Source: Rhodospirillaceae bacterium (GTDB lineage Bacteria; Pseudomonadota; Alphaproteobacteria; Thalassobaculales; Thalassobaculaceae). Taken from it: a DNA stretch of 13,138 nucleotides. Made by a program: the position numbers and the translations under genes. The stretch is from NCBI GenBank assembly GCA_002701455.1, contig NZVJ01000060.1, positions 6,746 through 19,883 of the forward strand, given 5' to 3'. Shown here in pieces: positions 7,132 through 13,138 of the stretch (within the stretch, counting starts at the first letter, position 1; every line of letters begins with the position of its first letter). Under the pieces are notes generated by a model, which did not search any database, was not told where the DNA came from, and saw nothing but the letters and a program-made list of their open reading frames with translations.

Positions 7132-8363
7132 AGTTCAGTTCTTTGATATCCCGCCTCAAAAACGTTTTTAAATTGGGCCGAAAGTCTAAGAAGGAACCAA
7201 TCGCAACGACTAGGCAGGACGAATATCTAAATGAAGAAGACGATCCCAACCAGATAAAACCGCGCTCGAAATCAAGACGGCTGGTGTGGATTTTATACAG
7301 CGCAATCCTAGTAATTTTTTTTGGAGGTGCCGGAATAGTATTTGGTTGGGTCTTAGTAAATGCGGAAAAAACAATAGAAAAGCGAATAGCAATGACACCC
7401 GCTGTTACAGTAGAGGTATTAGCAGATGATGAAACGGCTCCTAAAAACTCCAGTAAAGAACAAAGCCAAGCAAAAGATCAAAGGATTGAGGATGGATCTG
7501 ATAAAACTATAATGGAGAAATCCGAAAAACCAAAAGATACATCGGGGGATCGTGACGCTCTGGTAGGGATCATATTTCCTCACATCACTGAGGAGACTGA
7601 AGATGGGCCACTACCTATAATTGCTGCAGACGGACGACAACCTTGGTTAGAGTACTCTAGGGGATTTAAACGAGCTGATAGAAAACCTAGGATTGCCCTT
7701 ATTGTTACTAATCTCGGGTTATCGGCAACTTACACGAAAGCAGCTTTAAAATTACTACCGGAAGATATAACACTCTCTTTCTCTCACGTGGCTCCCAGAT
7801 TAAAAAGCTGGATTAGGGAAGCTCGACAGAAAGGCCATGAAGTTCTAATGGATATTCCAATGGAACCACTTGGATTTCCTAAAAACGATCCTGGGAGGGC
7901 TACGCTACTAACCTCATCTAACGAGGTTGAGAATCTAAATCGCTTAGAGCATGTTATGAAAAAAGCTGGGGGGTATGTAGGTCTACTAGGAACCCTTGGT
8001 ACTAAATTTATGCTACACTCTGAAACATTTCTCCCTATTTTAAAAACTATTAAACAACGAGGGCTAATTTACGTAGACAGCAGATCAACTTCGCGAAGTC
8101 TTGGTCCAGAATTGGCCTCCTCTATTCAACTGCCCAGGGCGTTCAATAACATCTTTATAGATAAAGAGCCATCCAACCAAAAAATCAAAGACAAGTTAGA
8201 TGAGCTGGAGAAGATTGCACTTAAAAAGAGGTTTGCAGTTGGTATTGCACAACCGTTTCCTTTAACAATAGAAATACTGAGTCAATGGGCAGAGAAATTG
8301 AAAGCAAAACAAATTTCGCTAGCACCAATCACCGCTTTAGTAGATAAACAAAGCCAAAGATGA
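7128..8363 (+). CDS. Divergent polysaccharide deacetylase family protein (YibQ/DUF610-like), membrane-anchored
   Basis: The 411-residue product has a basic cytoplasmic N-terminus, one transmembrane helix (about 52-77, LVWILYSAILVIFFGGAGIVFGWVL), a low-complexity Lys/Glu/Asp/Ser linker (about 98-142), and a C-terminal domain from about residue 185 that I recognise as the divergent polysaccharide deacetylase fold. Marks are PRIALIVTNLGLS, LPEDITLSFSHVAPRLKSWIREARQKGHEVLMDIPMEP, NDPGRATLLT, GGYVGLLG and RGLIYVDSRSTSRS. Positions that are DD, His and His in YibQ-type proteins read TN (194-195), D242 and IAQ (373-375), so catalysis is doubtful. The TTG start overlaps the protease stop as TTGA. rppH follows with an ATGA overlap. 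The role is unknown; the context and topology suggest the periplasmic envelope. Confidence 0.82.
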   Translation: MKFSSLISRLKNVFKLGRKSKKEPIATTRQDEYLNEEDDPNQIKPRSKSRRLVWILYSAILVIFFGGAGIVFGWVLVNAEKTIEKRIAMTPAVTVEVLADDETAPKNSSKEQSQAKDQRIEDGSDKTIMEKSEKPKDTSGDRDALVGIIFPHITEETEDGPLPIIAADGRQPWLEYSRGFKRADRKPRIALIVTNLGLSATYTKAALKLLPEDITLSFSHVAPRLKSWIREARQKGHEVLMDIPMEPLGFPKNDPGRATLLTSSNEVENLNRLEHVMKKAGGYVGLLGTLGTKFMLHSETFLPILKTIKQRGLIYVDSRSTSRSLGPELASSIQLPRAFNNIFIDKEPSNQKIKDKLDELEKIALKKRFAVGIAQPFPLTIEILSQWAEKLKAKQISLAPITALVDKQSQR

Positions 8364-8872
8364 CTACTAATTTAGAAGCAAGATTAACTAACCTTACTTA
8401 CCGTCCGTGCGTAGGTATCGTTCTTTTCAACAAAAATAACGAGGTGTTTGTCGGAAGAAGAAACGATGTCAACAGGCCGTCTTGGCAATTCCCCCAGGGC
8501 GGTATCAACGCGGGTGAAGGCCCAGCCGCAGCCGCACTACGAGAGCTAGAAGAGGAAACAAATATAAAAACTGTAAAGATTCTTGATAGGACAACTGACT
8601 GGCTTTATTACGACTACCCTCCTGTTCTTACAGCAAACTCATTCGCCGGCAGTTATCGTGGACAAAAACAGATCTGGTTTGCCATGCGTTTTCTTGGCCA
8701 TGAAGACGAAATAGATTTAGGTGGGTGGAATGCCGAATTCGATGCCTGGAAGTGGACATCTCTTAGTTCCACAGTATCAACGATCATAGAGTTTAAAAAA
8801 GCCGTCTATGAAAAAATTATTAGTCAATTCAGTTACTTAGAAAATGAAACTTGCCGAGAGTCTAGGGAATAG
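8360..8872 (+). CDS. rppH: RNA pyrophosphohydrolase, Nudix family
   Basis: RppH removes pyrophosphate from the 5'-triphosphate end of RNAs, giving 5'-monophosphate ends that speed decay by RNase E-type enzymes. The family was earlier called NudH or diadenosine polyphosphate hydrolase (IalA). Of 170 residues, YRPCVGIVLFNKNNEVFVGRR (14-34), SWQFPQGGI (41-49) and the Nudix box 47-69 are clear. In the box, G47, E53, R61, E62, E65 and E66 fit Gx5Ex7REUxEExGU, with Asn replacing the final Gly. QIWFAMRF and the aromatic GGWNAEFDAWKWTSL segment also fit RppH. ATG overlaps the previous stop as ATGA. This is the last gene of the long + strand run. Confidence 0.93.
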   Translation: MTTNLEARLTNLTYRPCVGIVLFNKNNEVFVGRRNDVNRPSWQFPQGGINAGEGPAAAALRELEEETNIKTVKILDRTTDWLYYDYPPVLTANSFAGSYRGQKQIWFAMRFLGHEDEIDLGGWNAEFDAWKWTSLSSTVSTIIEFKKAVYEKIISQFSYLENETCRESRE

Positions 8873-8890
8873 TTTTTTGCCTAGACTTTT
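8859..8890 (+). terminator. Possible intrinsic terminator at the rppH stop
   Basis: AGTCTAGG (8859-8866) and CCTAGACT (8880-8887) form a perfect 8-bp stem, extendable by G-U and A-U pairs. The 13-nt loop contains the rppH stop codon, and the stem is followed by TTT. The stem is short and the T tract weak, so efficiency is uncertain. The position, at the end of a ten-gene co-directional run and before a convergent gene, supports a terminating role. Confidence 0.45.
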
Positions 8891-9017
8891 GAGGAAAAAT
8901 CATAATTGTGCCACTCAACTATACTTCATTCCCATTTCGTTCACCGATTAAGCAAAAACTTGAGCTTCTTTCTTGTTGTCATTAAAGGTCCAGGCTTTTT
9001 TACAAAAGACTAACCCC
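8891..9017. other. Short convergent intergenic gap
   Basis: This stretch separates the rppH end from the stop of the convergent PBP gene. I see no open reading frame with coding character and no strong hairpin for the minus-strand transcript. Only a 4-bp AAAG/CTTT stem followed by a T run is present, near 8984-8999 on the + strand. Confidence 0.5.
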
Positions 9018-10841
9018 TCAAAGAACACTACGCATAAATTGAGCCCATATTTGAGCCGGAATACTCCCACCAGTCACCTCACGCATTGGCAGGTTGTCAT
9101 CCCGACCGACCCAAACGCCTACTGTTAGCCCTTGGGAATATCCAATAAACCAAGCGTCTCGATAATCTTGGCTTGTACCCGTTTTTCCGGCCGCCCTTCT
9201 TCCAATACTTGCTTTTTTACCTGTCCCATAGGAAATAACATCCTCTAACATCGAGTTCATTGCTTCTATCACTTCAGGCGAAGCTATCGGGGTGACCGTT
9301 TGTGCCCTTCTATTGTAAACTGGTTCTCCATTTTCAGTTAATACACTGGTAATGCCGTGGGGCTCAATTGGAAATCCACCATTAGCTATAGCTGCATATG
9401 CTGCTGTCAAATTTAACAACGATACTCCGCTACTGCCCAGGGCAAGGCTCGGTTCATCGTCTAGTTTTGAAATAATTCCCAAACGGTTTGCAGTTTTTAT
9501 GGTCAAACTCCGTCCTATCGTCTCGGATAGTCTGACAGTTGCAACGTTATATGACATCGCTAATGCTTGTCGGAGGGAAACACTAGCTCGATACTTTCCA
9601 TCAAAGTTTTTCGGTCGCCAATTCCCTATTTCCAAAGGCTGATCGGATATTGTGGTTTTTGGATTTAAACCTTTCGAAAGAGCCGCAAGAAATACTATGG
9701 GCTTAAAAGCCGAACCCGGTTGCCGTCGTGCCTGCGTAGCCCTATTGAACTTGCTCTTGAAGTAATTTTTACCACCAACCATCGCCAAAATTCTGCCCCC
9801 CGGGTCAAGCACGACGATCGCTCCTTGCAAGTCTTTATTCGACTTATCCCGATTAAGTTCATTAGACAAGGCTAACTCGGCTTTCTTCTGCAGGCGTGGA
9901 TCCAAAGTGGTTAATATTTCTTTATTTACATGAACGTTGCCAGAATACGCTTCGGCCCGTTCTCTAATCCAATCAGCAAAGTACCAGGTTCCTTTTTCCA
10001 ACCTTAATTGTTCCCTCATTTTCAACTTATATATTGTGTATTTTTTTAATTGGTTCTGTTTTAAAAAGCCGGCGTTCACCATATTTTTCAGGACTTGGTT
10101 TGCTCTTTTCTTCGCAACAGACAAATTAGTCCTTGGATTATATCTTGAAGGAGCTTTTAAAATTCCCACGAGCATGGCTGCTTCCTGCACTTCGAGCCCT
10201 TTTACAGCCTTTCCAAAATAATGCTGAGCAGCCGCACTCAAACCAAAAACGCCAGAGCCAAAGTAAACCCTATTTAAGTAGAGCGTAAGTATTTGCTCTT
10301 TCGTAAAAGACATTTCCAACCAGAATGCGAGTAAAAGCTCTTGCAGCTTGCGTTCCAGACTTTTATCAAAAACTAAAAATAGATTCTTTGCGAGTTGCTG
10401 GGTAAGGGTACTTCCACCCTGTTTTATTCTTCCTTCTTTTAAGTTTACTGTCATTGCTCTAATTAAGGAGATGGGATCAATGCCCCAATGTTTTAAAAAC
10501 CTTCTATCTTCTGTAGCAATTAACGCATCAATGAGAAAAGGCGGAATTTCCGAAAAACCAACGGGTTTTAGATAAAAATCACCGTAGGTTGCAAAGCTCG
10601 TTCCCTTTTTATTTAACAAGCGGACACCTATATCCCGTTTTTTTAATTCTAGCTTTGAAAGATCCGGCAGCTGGGTCGCCTGATATATCCCTATCGCTAA
10701 AATAATTGCTATGCCCCAGATAGCACCTAAAACCGCGAATGAACCAAACGAACCAAAGAAACCGCGGGATTTCCGTTTAAGTTTTCGCTTACTAGTGTCC
10801 CTAGCTGCCGGTTTCTTTTTCGCTTTTTTCTGACTGTTCAT
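9018..10841 (-). CDS. Class A penicillin-binding protein (PBP1a family): glycosyltransferase and transpeptidase
   Basis: This bifunctional peptidoglycan synthase polymerises lipid II glycan chains and cross-links their stem peptides at the outer face of the inner membrane. Residue numbers here count from the in-frame TTG at 10853 (611 aa). A Lys/Arg-rich cytoplasmic tail (1-30) precedes a transmembrane helix (about 36-58). The GT51 domain has EDRRFLKHWGID (115-126, catalytic Glu115), GGSTLTQQLAKNLFL (146-160) and RVYFGSGVFG (195-204). The transpeptidase has SAFK (nucleophile Ser381), SYN (434-436) and KTGT (557-560). I set the start at ATG 10841 (607 aa); neither start has a strong ribosome site. 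The length is short for PBP1A with an OB insert (about 800) but normal for the compact class A PBPs of alphaproteobacteria. It is a single-gene unit. Confidence 0.93.
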   Translation of the reverse strand: MNSQKKAKKKPAARDTSKRKLKRKSRGFFGSFGSFAVLGAIWGIAIILAIGIYQATQLPDLSKLELKKRDIGVRLLNKKGTSFATYGDFYLKPVGFSEIPPFLIDALIATEDRRFLKHWGIDPISLIRAMTVNLKEGRIKQGGSTLTQQLAKNLFLVFDKSLERKLQELLLAFWLEMSFTKEQILTLYLNRVYFGSGVFGLSAAAQHYFGKAVKGLEVQEAAMLVGILKAPSRYNPRTNLSVAKKRANQVLKNMVNAGFLKQNQLKKYTIYKLKMREQLRLEKGTWYFADWIRERAEAYSGNVHVNKEILTTLDPRLQKKAELALSNELNRDKSNKDLQGAIVVLDPGGRILAMVGGKNYFKSKFNRATQARRQPGSAFKPIVFLAALSKGLNPKTTISDQPLEIGNWRPKNFDGKYRASVSLRQALAMSYNVATVRLSETIGRSLTIKTANRLGIISKLDDEPSLALGSSGVSLLNLTAAYAAIANGGFPIEPHGITSVLTENGEPVYNRRAQTVTPIASPEVIEAMNSMLEDVISYGTGKKASIGRRAAGKTGTSQDYRDAWFIGYSQGLTVGVWVGRDDNLPMREVTGGSIPAQIWAQFMRSVL

Positions 10842-11010
10842 CCGCACACTCAAAAGACCTATTTAAACGCTGGCGTTCAAAAATTTGTTATTAGGTAATC
10901 TCTTCACCTCATTTTTTATTGACTAGTGATGCAGCTAAAAGCAAGCCTTCTTTATTGGTTTAGGGAAAATTCGAGCTTTAAGAGCAAATTATTCCGATAG
11001 TTTCGATAAA

Positions 11011-11020
11011 ATTGATCAAT
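11011..11020. repeat. Perfect 10-bp palindrome ATTGATCAAT upstream of the binding-protein gene
   Basis: ATTGATCAAT reads the same on both strands and ends 59 bp before the ATG. It overlaps a TAAAAT that could be a -10 element. A related TTGA-N7-TCAA lies at 11025-11039. Placement fits an operator for the importer, but a 10-bp palindrome in AT-rich DNA can occur by chance. Confidence 0.35.
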
Positions 11021-11032
11021 AGTGTTGAATTT

Positions 11033-11067
11033 CCATCAATTTTCGGCATCATGCCAATTGAAAATGG
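11033..11067 (+). other. Possible 5'-UTR hairpin next to the ribosome-binding site
   Basis: GGCAT-C-ATGCC (11045-11055) is flanked by TTTTC (11040-11044) and GAAAA (11060-11064), with CCA (11033-11035) and TGG (11065-11067) outside. This gives an interrupted stem with bulges TCAA and AATT. The right arm runs into the Shine-Dalgarno GGGAGG (11066-11071), so folding could reduce its access. The same GGCATCATGCC could instead be a protein-binding site on DNA. Confidence 0.35.
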
Positions 11068-11071
11068 GAGG
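11066..11071 (+). promoter_or_regulatory. Strong Shine-Dalgarno GGGAGG of the substrate-binding-protein gene
   Basis: GGGAGG lies eight bases before ATG 11080. It is among the best ribosome sites in the window, as expected for a binding protein made in excess over its transporter. Confidence 0.75.
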
Positions 11072-11079
11072 ATTTTAGA

Positions 11080-12264
11080 ATGTTTAAAAAGTTTCTACTT
11101 GTTGCATCCGCGGGACTGATGGCTATAGGAACCGCCGCGGCTGCTGAAAAAGTCAAAATTGGCTTTGTTACTACCATCACCACCCCTGCCGGAGTAATTG
11201 GAAAAGATATGGTAGACGCGGTGAACCTAGCCATGGAAGATATTGGCGGGAAAATGGCTGGACGTGATGTTGAGTTAATTATTGAAGATGACGGTTTTAA
11301 ACCAGCTATAGGAAAACAGAAAACAGACAAATTAGTAAAGCAAGACAAGGTACAGTTCGTAACCGGGTTTATTTGGTCGCATGTTCTTCTAGCTTCCCAA
11401 AAATCCGCTTTAGGGGCAGGAAAGTTTCTAATTAGCTCGAATGCAGGACCTTCGCAAATGGCTGGAAAACTATGCCACAAAAACTTTTTCTCCACATCCT
11501 GGCAAAACGACCAAACGCCTATGGCAATGGGAGAAGTACTTAATTTAAACAATGTTAAGTCACTATACGTTATGGCACCCAACTATGCCGCCGGAAAAAA
11601 TATGGTTTCTGGAGTAGCCAGAACGTTTAAGGGAAAGATAGTTGGAAAGGATCTTACAAAGTGGGGGAAAGACGCTCAACTTGACTTTTCGGCTGAGTTA
11701 GCAAAAGCAAAAGCATCTGGCGCTGAAGGTATTTTCGTTTTTTATCCTGGTAAAGCAGGTGGCGCATTCATCAAGCAATATGCACAAGCTGGTCTCCAGG
11801 GAAAGATACCCCTTTACTCAGTCTTCACAGTTGATTCCATAGCCTTACCCAAACTCCAAAAAGCAAATATGAGCGGGGTAATGGGATCAGTAATGACTCA
11901 ATTTTGGGCACCCGATTTAGATACCCCCCAAAATAAGAAGTTTGTTTCAGGCTTTAAGAAAAAGTATGGCCGTTATCCATCCTTCTATGCCGCGCAGTCC
12001 TACGATACGATATTTCTAATAAAAAGCGCTGTTGAAGCGGTAAAAGGCGACCTATCAAATATAGATGGAATGAGAGCCGCAATGAAAACAGCTAATTTTC
12101 CATCTGTTCGGGGAAAATTCTCTTATGGAAATAATCATTTCCCTATACAAAACTTCTATTCGAGGAAAGTTGTAAAAGACTCGGAAGGAGTTTGGACTAC
12201 CTCAGTGCAAGAGGTTGTTTTAAAAAATCATCAAGACACATATGCAAAGGACTGCTCAATGTAG
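11080..12264 (+). CDS. ABC importer substrate-binding protein, branched-chain amino acid/aromatic-type (Peripla_BP_6 family)
   Basis: This periplasmic binding protein delivers ligand to a HAAT-type ABC importer. Of 394 residues, 1-22 form a signal peptide (MFKKFLLVASAGLMAIGTAAA) with an Ala-x-Ala-like cleavage site before EKVKIGFVTT. The mature part has the type I fold signature of the LivJ/LivK group: KIGFVTTITTPAGVIGKDMVDAVNLAMEDIGG, VELIIEDDGFKPAIGKQKTDKLV, a ligand-pocket loop around FLISSNAGPSQ (117-125), VKSLYVMAPNYAAGKN and YPSFYAAQSYDTIFLI. The C-terminal KDCSM recalls alphaproteobacterial members that bind aromatic acids or other non-amino-acid ligands, so I do not assign a substrate. 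Only two cysteines occur, Cys132 and Cys392. A strong ribosome site precedes it, and a terminator and livH follow. Confidence 0.9.
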   Translation: MFKKFLLVASAGLMAIGTAAAAEKVKIGFVTTITTPAGVIGKDMVDAVNLAMEDIGGKMAGRDVELIIEDDGFKPAIGKQKTDKLVKQDKVQFVTGFIWSHVLLASQKSALGAGKFLISSNAGPSQMAGKLCHKNFFSTSWQNDQTPMAMGEVLNLNNVKSLYVMAPNYAAGKNMVSGVARTFKGKIVGKDLTKWGKDAQLDFSAELAKAKASGAEGIFVFYPGKAGGAFIKQYAQAGLQGKIPLYSVFTVDSIALPKLQKANMSGVMGSVMTQFWAPDLDTPQNKKFVSGFKKKYGRYPSFYAAQSYDTIFLIKSAVEAVKGDLSNIDGMRAAMKTANFPSVRGKFSYGNNHFPIQNFYSRKVVKDSEGVWTTSVQEVVLKNHQDTYAKDCSM

Positions 12265-12287
12265 CCTATTGTCCTTTGAAGAATTTC

Positions 12288-12322
12288 AGATACGGCGGGA
12301 TATTTCTCCCGCCGTATCTTTT
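12288..12322 (+). terminator. Strong intrinsic terminator between the binding-protein and permease genes
   Basis: AGATACGGCGGGA (12288-12300) pairs perfectly over 13 bp with TCCCGCCGTATCT (12307-12319) around a TATTTC loop, and the stem runs into TTTT (12319-12322). The stem is GC-rich in an AT-rich region. It starts 23 nt after the binding-protein stop. Such a site lets most transcripts stop after the binding-protein gene and lowers permease expression, or the stem protects the upstream mRNA 3' end. Confidence 0.88.
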
Positions 12323-12359
12323 AAAAGCTCCTAATTAGCAGTTTTATATGGAGTTTAGT

Positions 12360-12386
12360 ATGAAAAGAAAATTTGACAGGATATAG
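12360..12386 (+). CDS. Possible 8-codon leader ORF (MKRKFDRI) before livH
   Basis: ATG 12360 is preceded by GGAG (12350-12353) with a 6-nt spacer and followed by eight codons ending at TAG 12384-12386. The stop lies three bases before the livH ATG, in the same frame. The ribosome site is at least as good as that of livH itself (AGGA 12378-12381), which lies within the mini-ORF. Translation of the leader could therefore affect livH initiation. The codons are not enriched for any likely ligand amino acid, so classic attenuation is not indicated. It may be a chance ORF. Confidence 0.3.
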   Translation: MKRKFDRI

Positions 12387-12389
12387 AAT

Positions 12390-13138
12390 ATGGATTGGGT
12401 GTTAATAATCACTCAAGTTCTAAATGGACTTCAGCTTGGCCTGCTCTTATTTTTGTTGGCTTCCGGTTTGACACTTGTTTTCGGCATTATGGACTTTGTA
12501 AATTTAGCTCATGGTGCCCTTTACATGATCGGTGCCTACTTTTGTGCAAGCCTAAGTGAAGTCACTGGCTCTTTTCTCTTAGGCATAGCACTAGCTATTC
12601 CTGCGACAGCCGCAGCAGGAGCTCTTCTTGAAATTTCAATCATTCGACGCCTCTATTCAAAAGATCACCTAGACCACGTTCTAGCAACGTTTGGACTGAT
12701 TTTGTGTTTTGATACCATGGTCCATTTTTTATGGGGGCCCGAAGGTAAAGCTATAGAACTTCCGGCTTTTTTAGATGGACGGCTTACTATTCTACCTGGC
12801 GTTGAATTTCCTACATTCCGCCTTTCCATAATATTAGCCGGGCTACTTATAGCTTTTGGTCTTTATTTTATAATTTCCCATACAAAAACGGGGATGCTTA
12901 TTCGAGCCGGTGCGTCAAACAGACAGATGGTGTCTGCTCACGGTATAGATATTAAGTCACTTTTTACGATGGTCTTTGCTGTTGGAGCAGCTATGGCAGG
13001 TTTCGCGGGGATGATGATTTCACCAATAACTGAGGCTAGTATTGGAATGGGTAACGAGATAATAATCGTAGCGTTTGTGGTGATCATTATTGGCGGTATC
13101 GGTTCAATCAAAGGCGCATTCTTAGCAGCCATTTTGGT
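12390..13138 (+). CDS. livH: ABC importer permease LivH family, cut by the window end
   Basis: From ATG 12390 the frame stays open to the window end, giving 249 codons of a family usually about 290 residues. The product is almost wholly hydrophobic, with several membrane spans. It shows LivH marks: GLTLVFGIMDFVNLAHGALYMIGAY (26-50), IIRRLYSKDHLDHVLATFGL (84-103), the cytoplasmic loop TKTGMLIRAGASNRQMVSAHGID (165-187) that docks on the ATPase, and VIIIGGIGSIKGAF (231-244). It forms half of the membrane channel of the importer fed by the upstream binding protein. AGGA at 12378-12381 lies eight bases before ATG. The expected partners LivM, LivG and LivF would lie to the right. A TAG three bases before the ATG rules out an in-frame upstream extension. 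Confidence 0.92.
   Translation, partial: MDWVLIITQVLNGLQLGLLLFLLASGLTLVFGIMDFVNLAHGALYMIGAYFCASLSEVTGSFLLGIALAIPATAAAGALLEISIIRRLYSKDHLDHVLATFGLILCFDTMVHFLWGPEGKAIELPAFLDGRLTILPGVEFPTFRLSIILAGLLIAFGLYFIISHTKTGMLIRAGASNRQMVSAHGIDIKSLFTMVFAVGAAMAGFAGMMISPITEASIGMGNEIIIVAFVVIIIGGIGSIKGAFLAAIL

Larger units (their letters stand above)
10842..11079. promoter_or_regulatory. Divergent intergenic region between the PBP and ABC-importer genes
   Basis: This roughly 240-bp AT-rich region must carry the promoters for both flanking units. It contains three notable palindromes: AACGC-TG-GCGTT at 10866-10877, close to the PBP start; ATTGATCAAT at 11011-11020; and GGCATCATGCC at 11045-11055. I cannot assign a convincing -35/-10 pair. 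TTGACT at 10919-10924 lacks a matching -10, and TAAAAT at 11007-11012 lacks a matching -35. No coding frame is evident. Confidence 0.55.

Noticed and set aside
8980..9000. Intrinsic terminator at AAAGGTCCAGGCTTTTTT
   Set aside because: The only stem is four A-U-rich pairs (AAAG/CTTT); too weak to call.
9352..10575. Plus-strand ORFs of 75-96 codons inside the PBP gene
   Set aside because: They lie antisense to a gene with full catalytic motifs and show no recognisable domain; they are shadow frames.
10919..10947. TTGACT at 10919 as a -35 promoter element
   Set aside because: No -10-like hexamer is present 16-18 bp downstream.
11025..11039. FNR/CRP-type site TTGAA-N5-ATCAA
   Set aside because: The spacing is 15 bp rather than the 14 bp of the FNR consensus, and one half-site is imperfect; kept only as part of a palindrome cluster.
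12938..13132. Minus-strand 64-codon ORF at the right edge
   Set aside because: It is antisense to the clear LivH permease frame and reads as an Ile/Pro/Ala-rich mirror of membrane codons.
1..13138. Mobile elements, CRISPR, phage or defence genes, tRNA or rRNA
   Set aside because: I found no transposase, integrase, terminal inverted repeats, regularly spaced repeats or tRNA-like cloverleaf; the content is core chromosomal.

Overview
The window looks like chromosomal DNA from an AT-rich (about 40% GC by eye) alphaproteobacterium. The main reason is gene order: the run proB, proA, nadD, rsfS, rlmH, gpmI, envC, S41 protease, divergent polysaccharide deacetylase, rppH is, from general knowledge, the usual arrangement downstream of obgE in many Rhizobiales/Rhodospirillales-type genomes. 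The low GC and compact spacing would suit a marine, streamlined lineage, but the species cannot be fixed from the sequence alone. I see no mobile element, CRISPR array, tRNA or rRNA.

Region 1 (1-8872, all + strand) reads as one long transcription unit. It starts inside proB (C-terminal PUA domain only). proA and the upstream proB make glutamate-5-semialdehyde for proline. nadD serves NAD synthesis. rsfS and rlmH act on the ribosome, and gpmI is glycolytic. Four further genes follow: EnvC-like amidase activator, C-terminal processing protease, YibQ-like protein and RNA 5'-pyrophosphohydrolase. Genes overlap by 4-32 nt or are separated by 4-29 nt, and I see no internal terminator. A modest hairpin lies at the rppH stop codon. 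Several starts are non-ATG or ambiguous: proA most likely uses ATT, rsfS and the yibQ-like gene use TTG, and the true starts of envC and ctpA are uncertain.

Region 2 (9018-10841, - strand) holds one class A penicillin-binding protein, convergent with rppH. It has complete glycosyltransferase and transpeptidase motifs. Together with EnvC, the S41 protease and the YibQ-like protein, it makes the middle of the window rich in cell-wall functions.

Region 3 (11080-13138, + strand) starts a branched-chain-amino-acid-type ABC importer: a secreted substrate-binding protein, a strong intrinsic terminator, a possible 8-codon leader ORF, and a LivH permease cut by the window end. The intergenic region shared with the PBP gene contains several palindromes. 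The other permease and the two ATPases are expected just past the right edge.

No new biological system is evident. The most interesting points are the likely ATT start of proA, a YibQ-like protein that seems to have lost its metal-binding residues, an EnvC LytM domain without zinc ligands, and the terminator plus mini-ORF between the binding-protein and permease genes.
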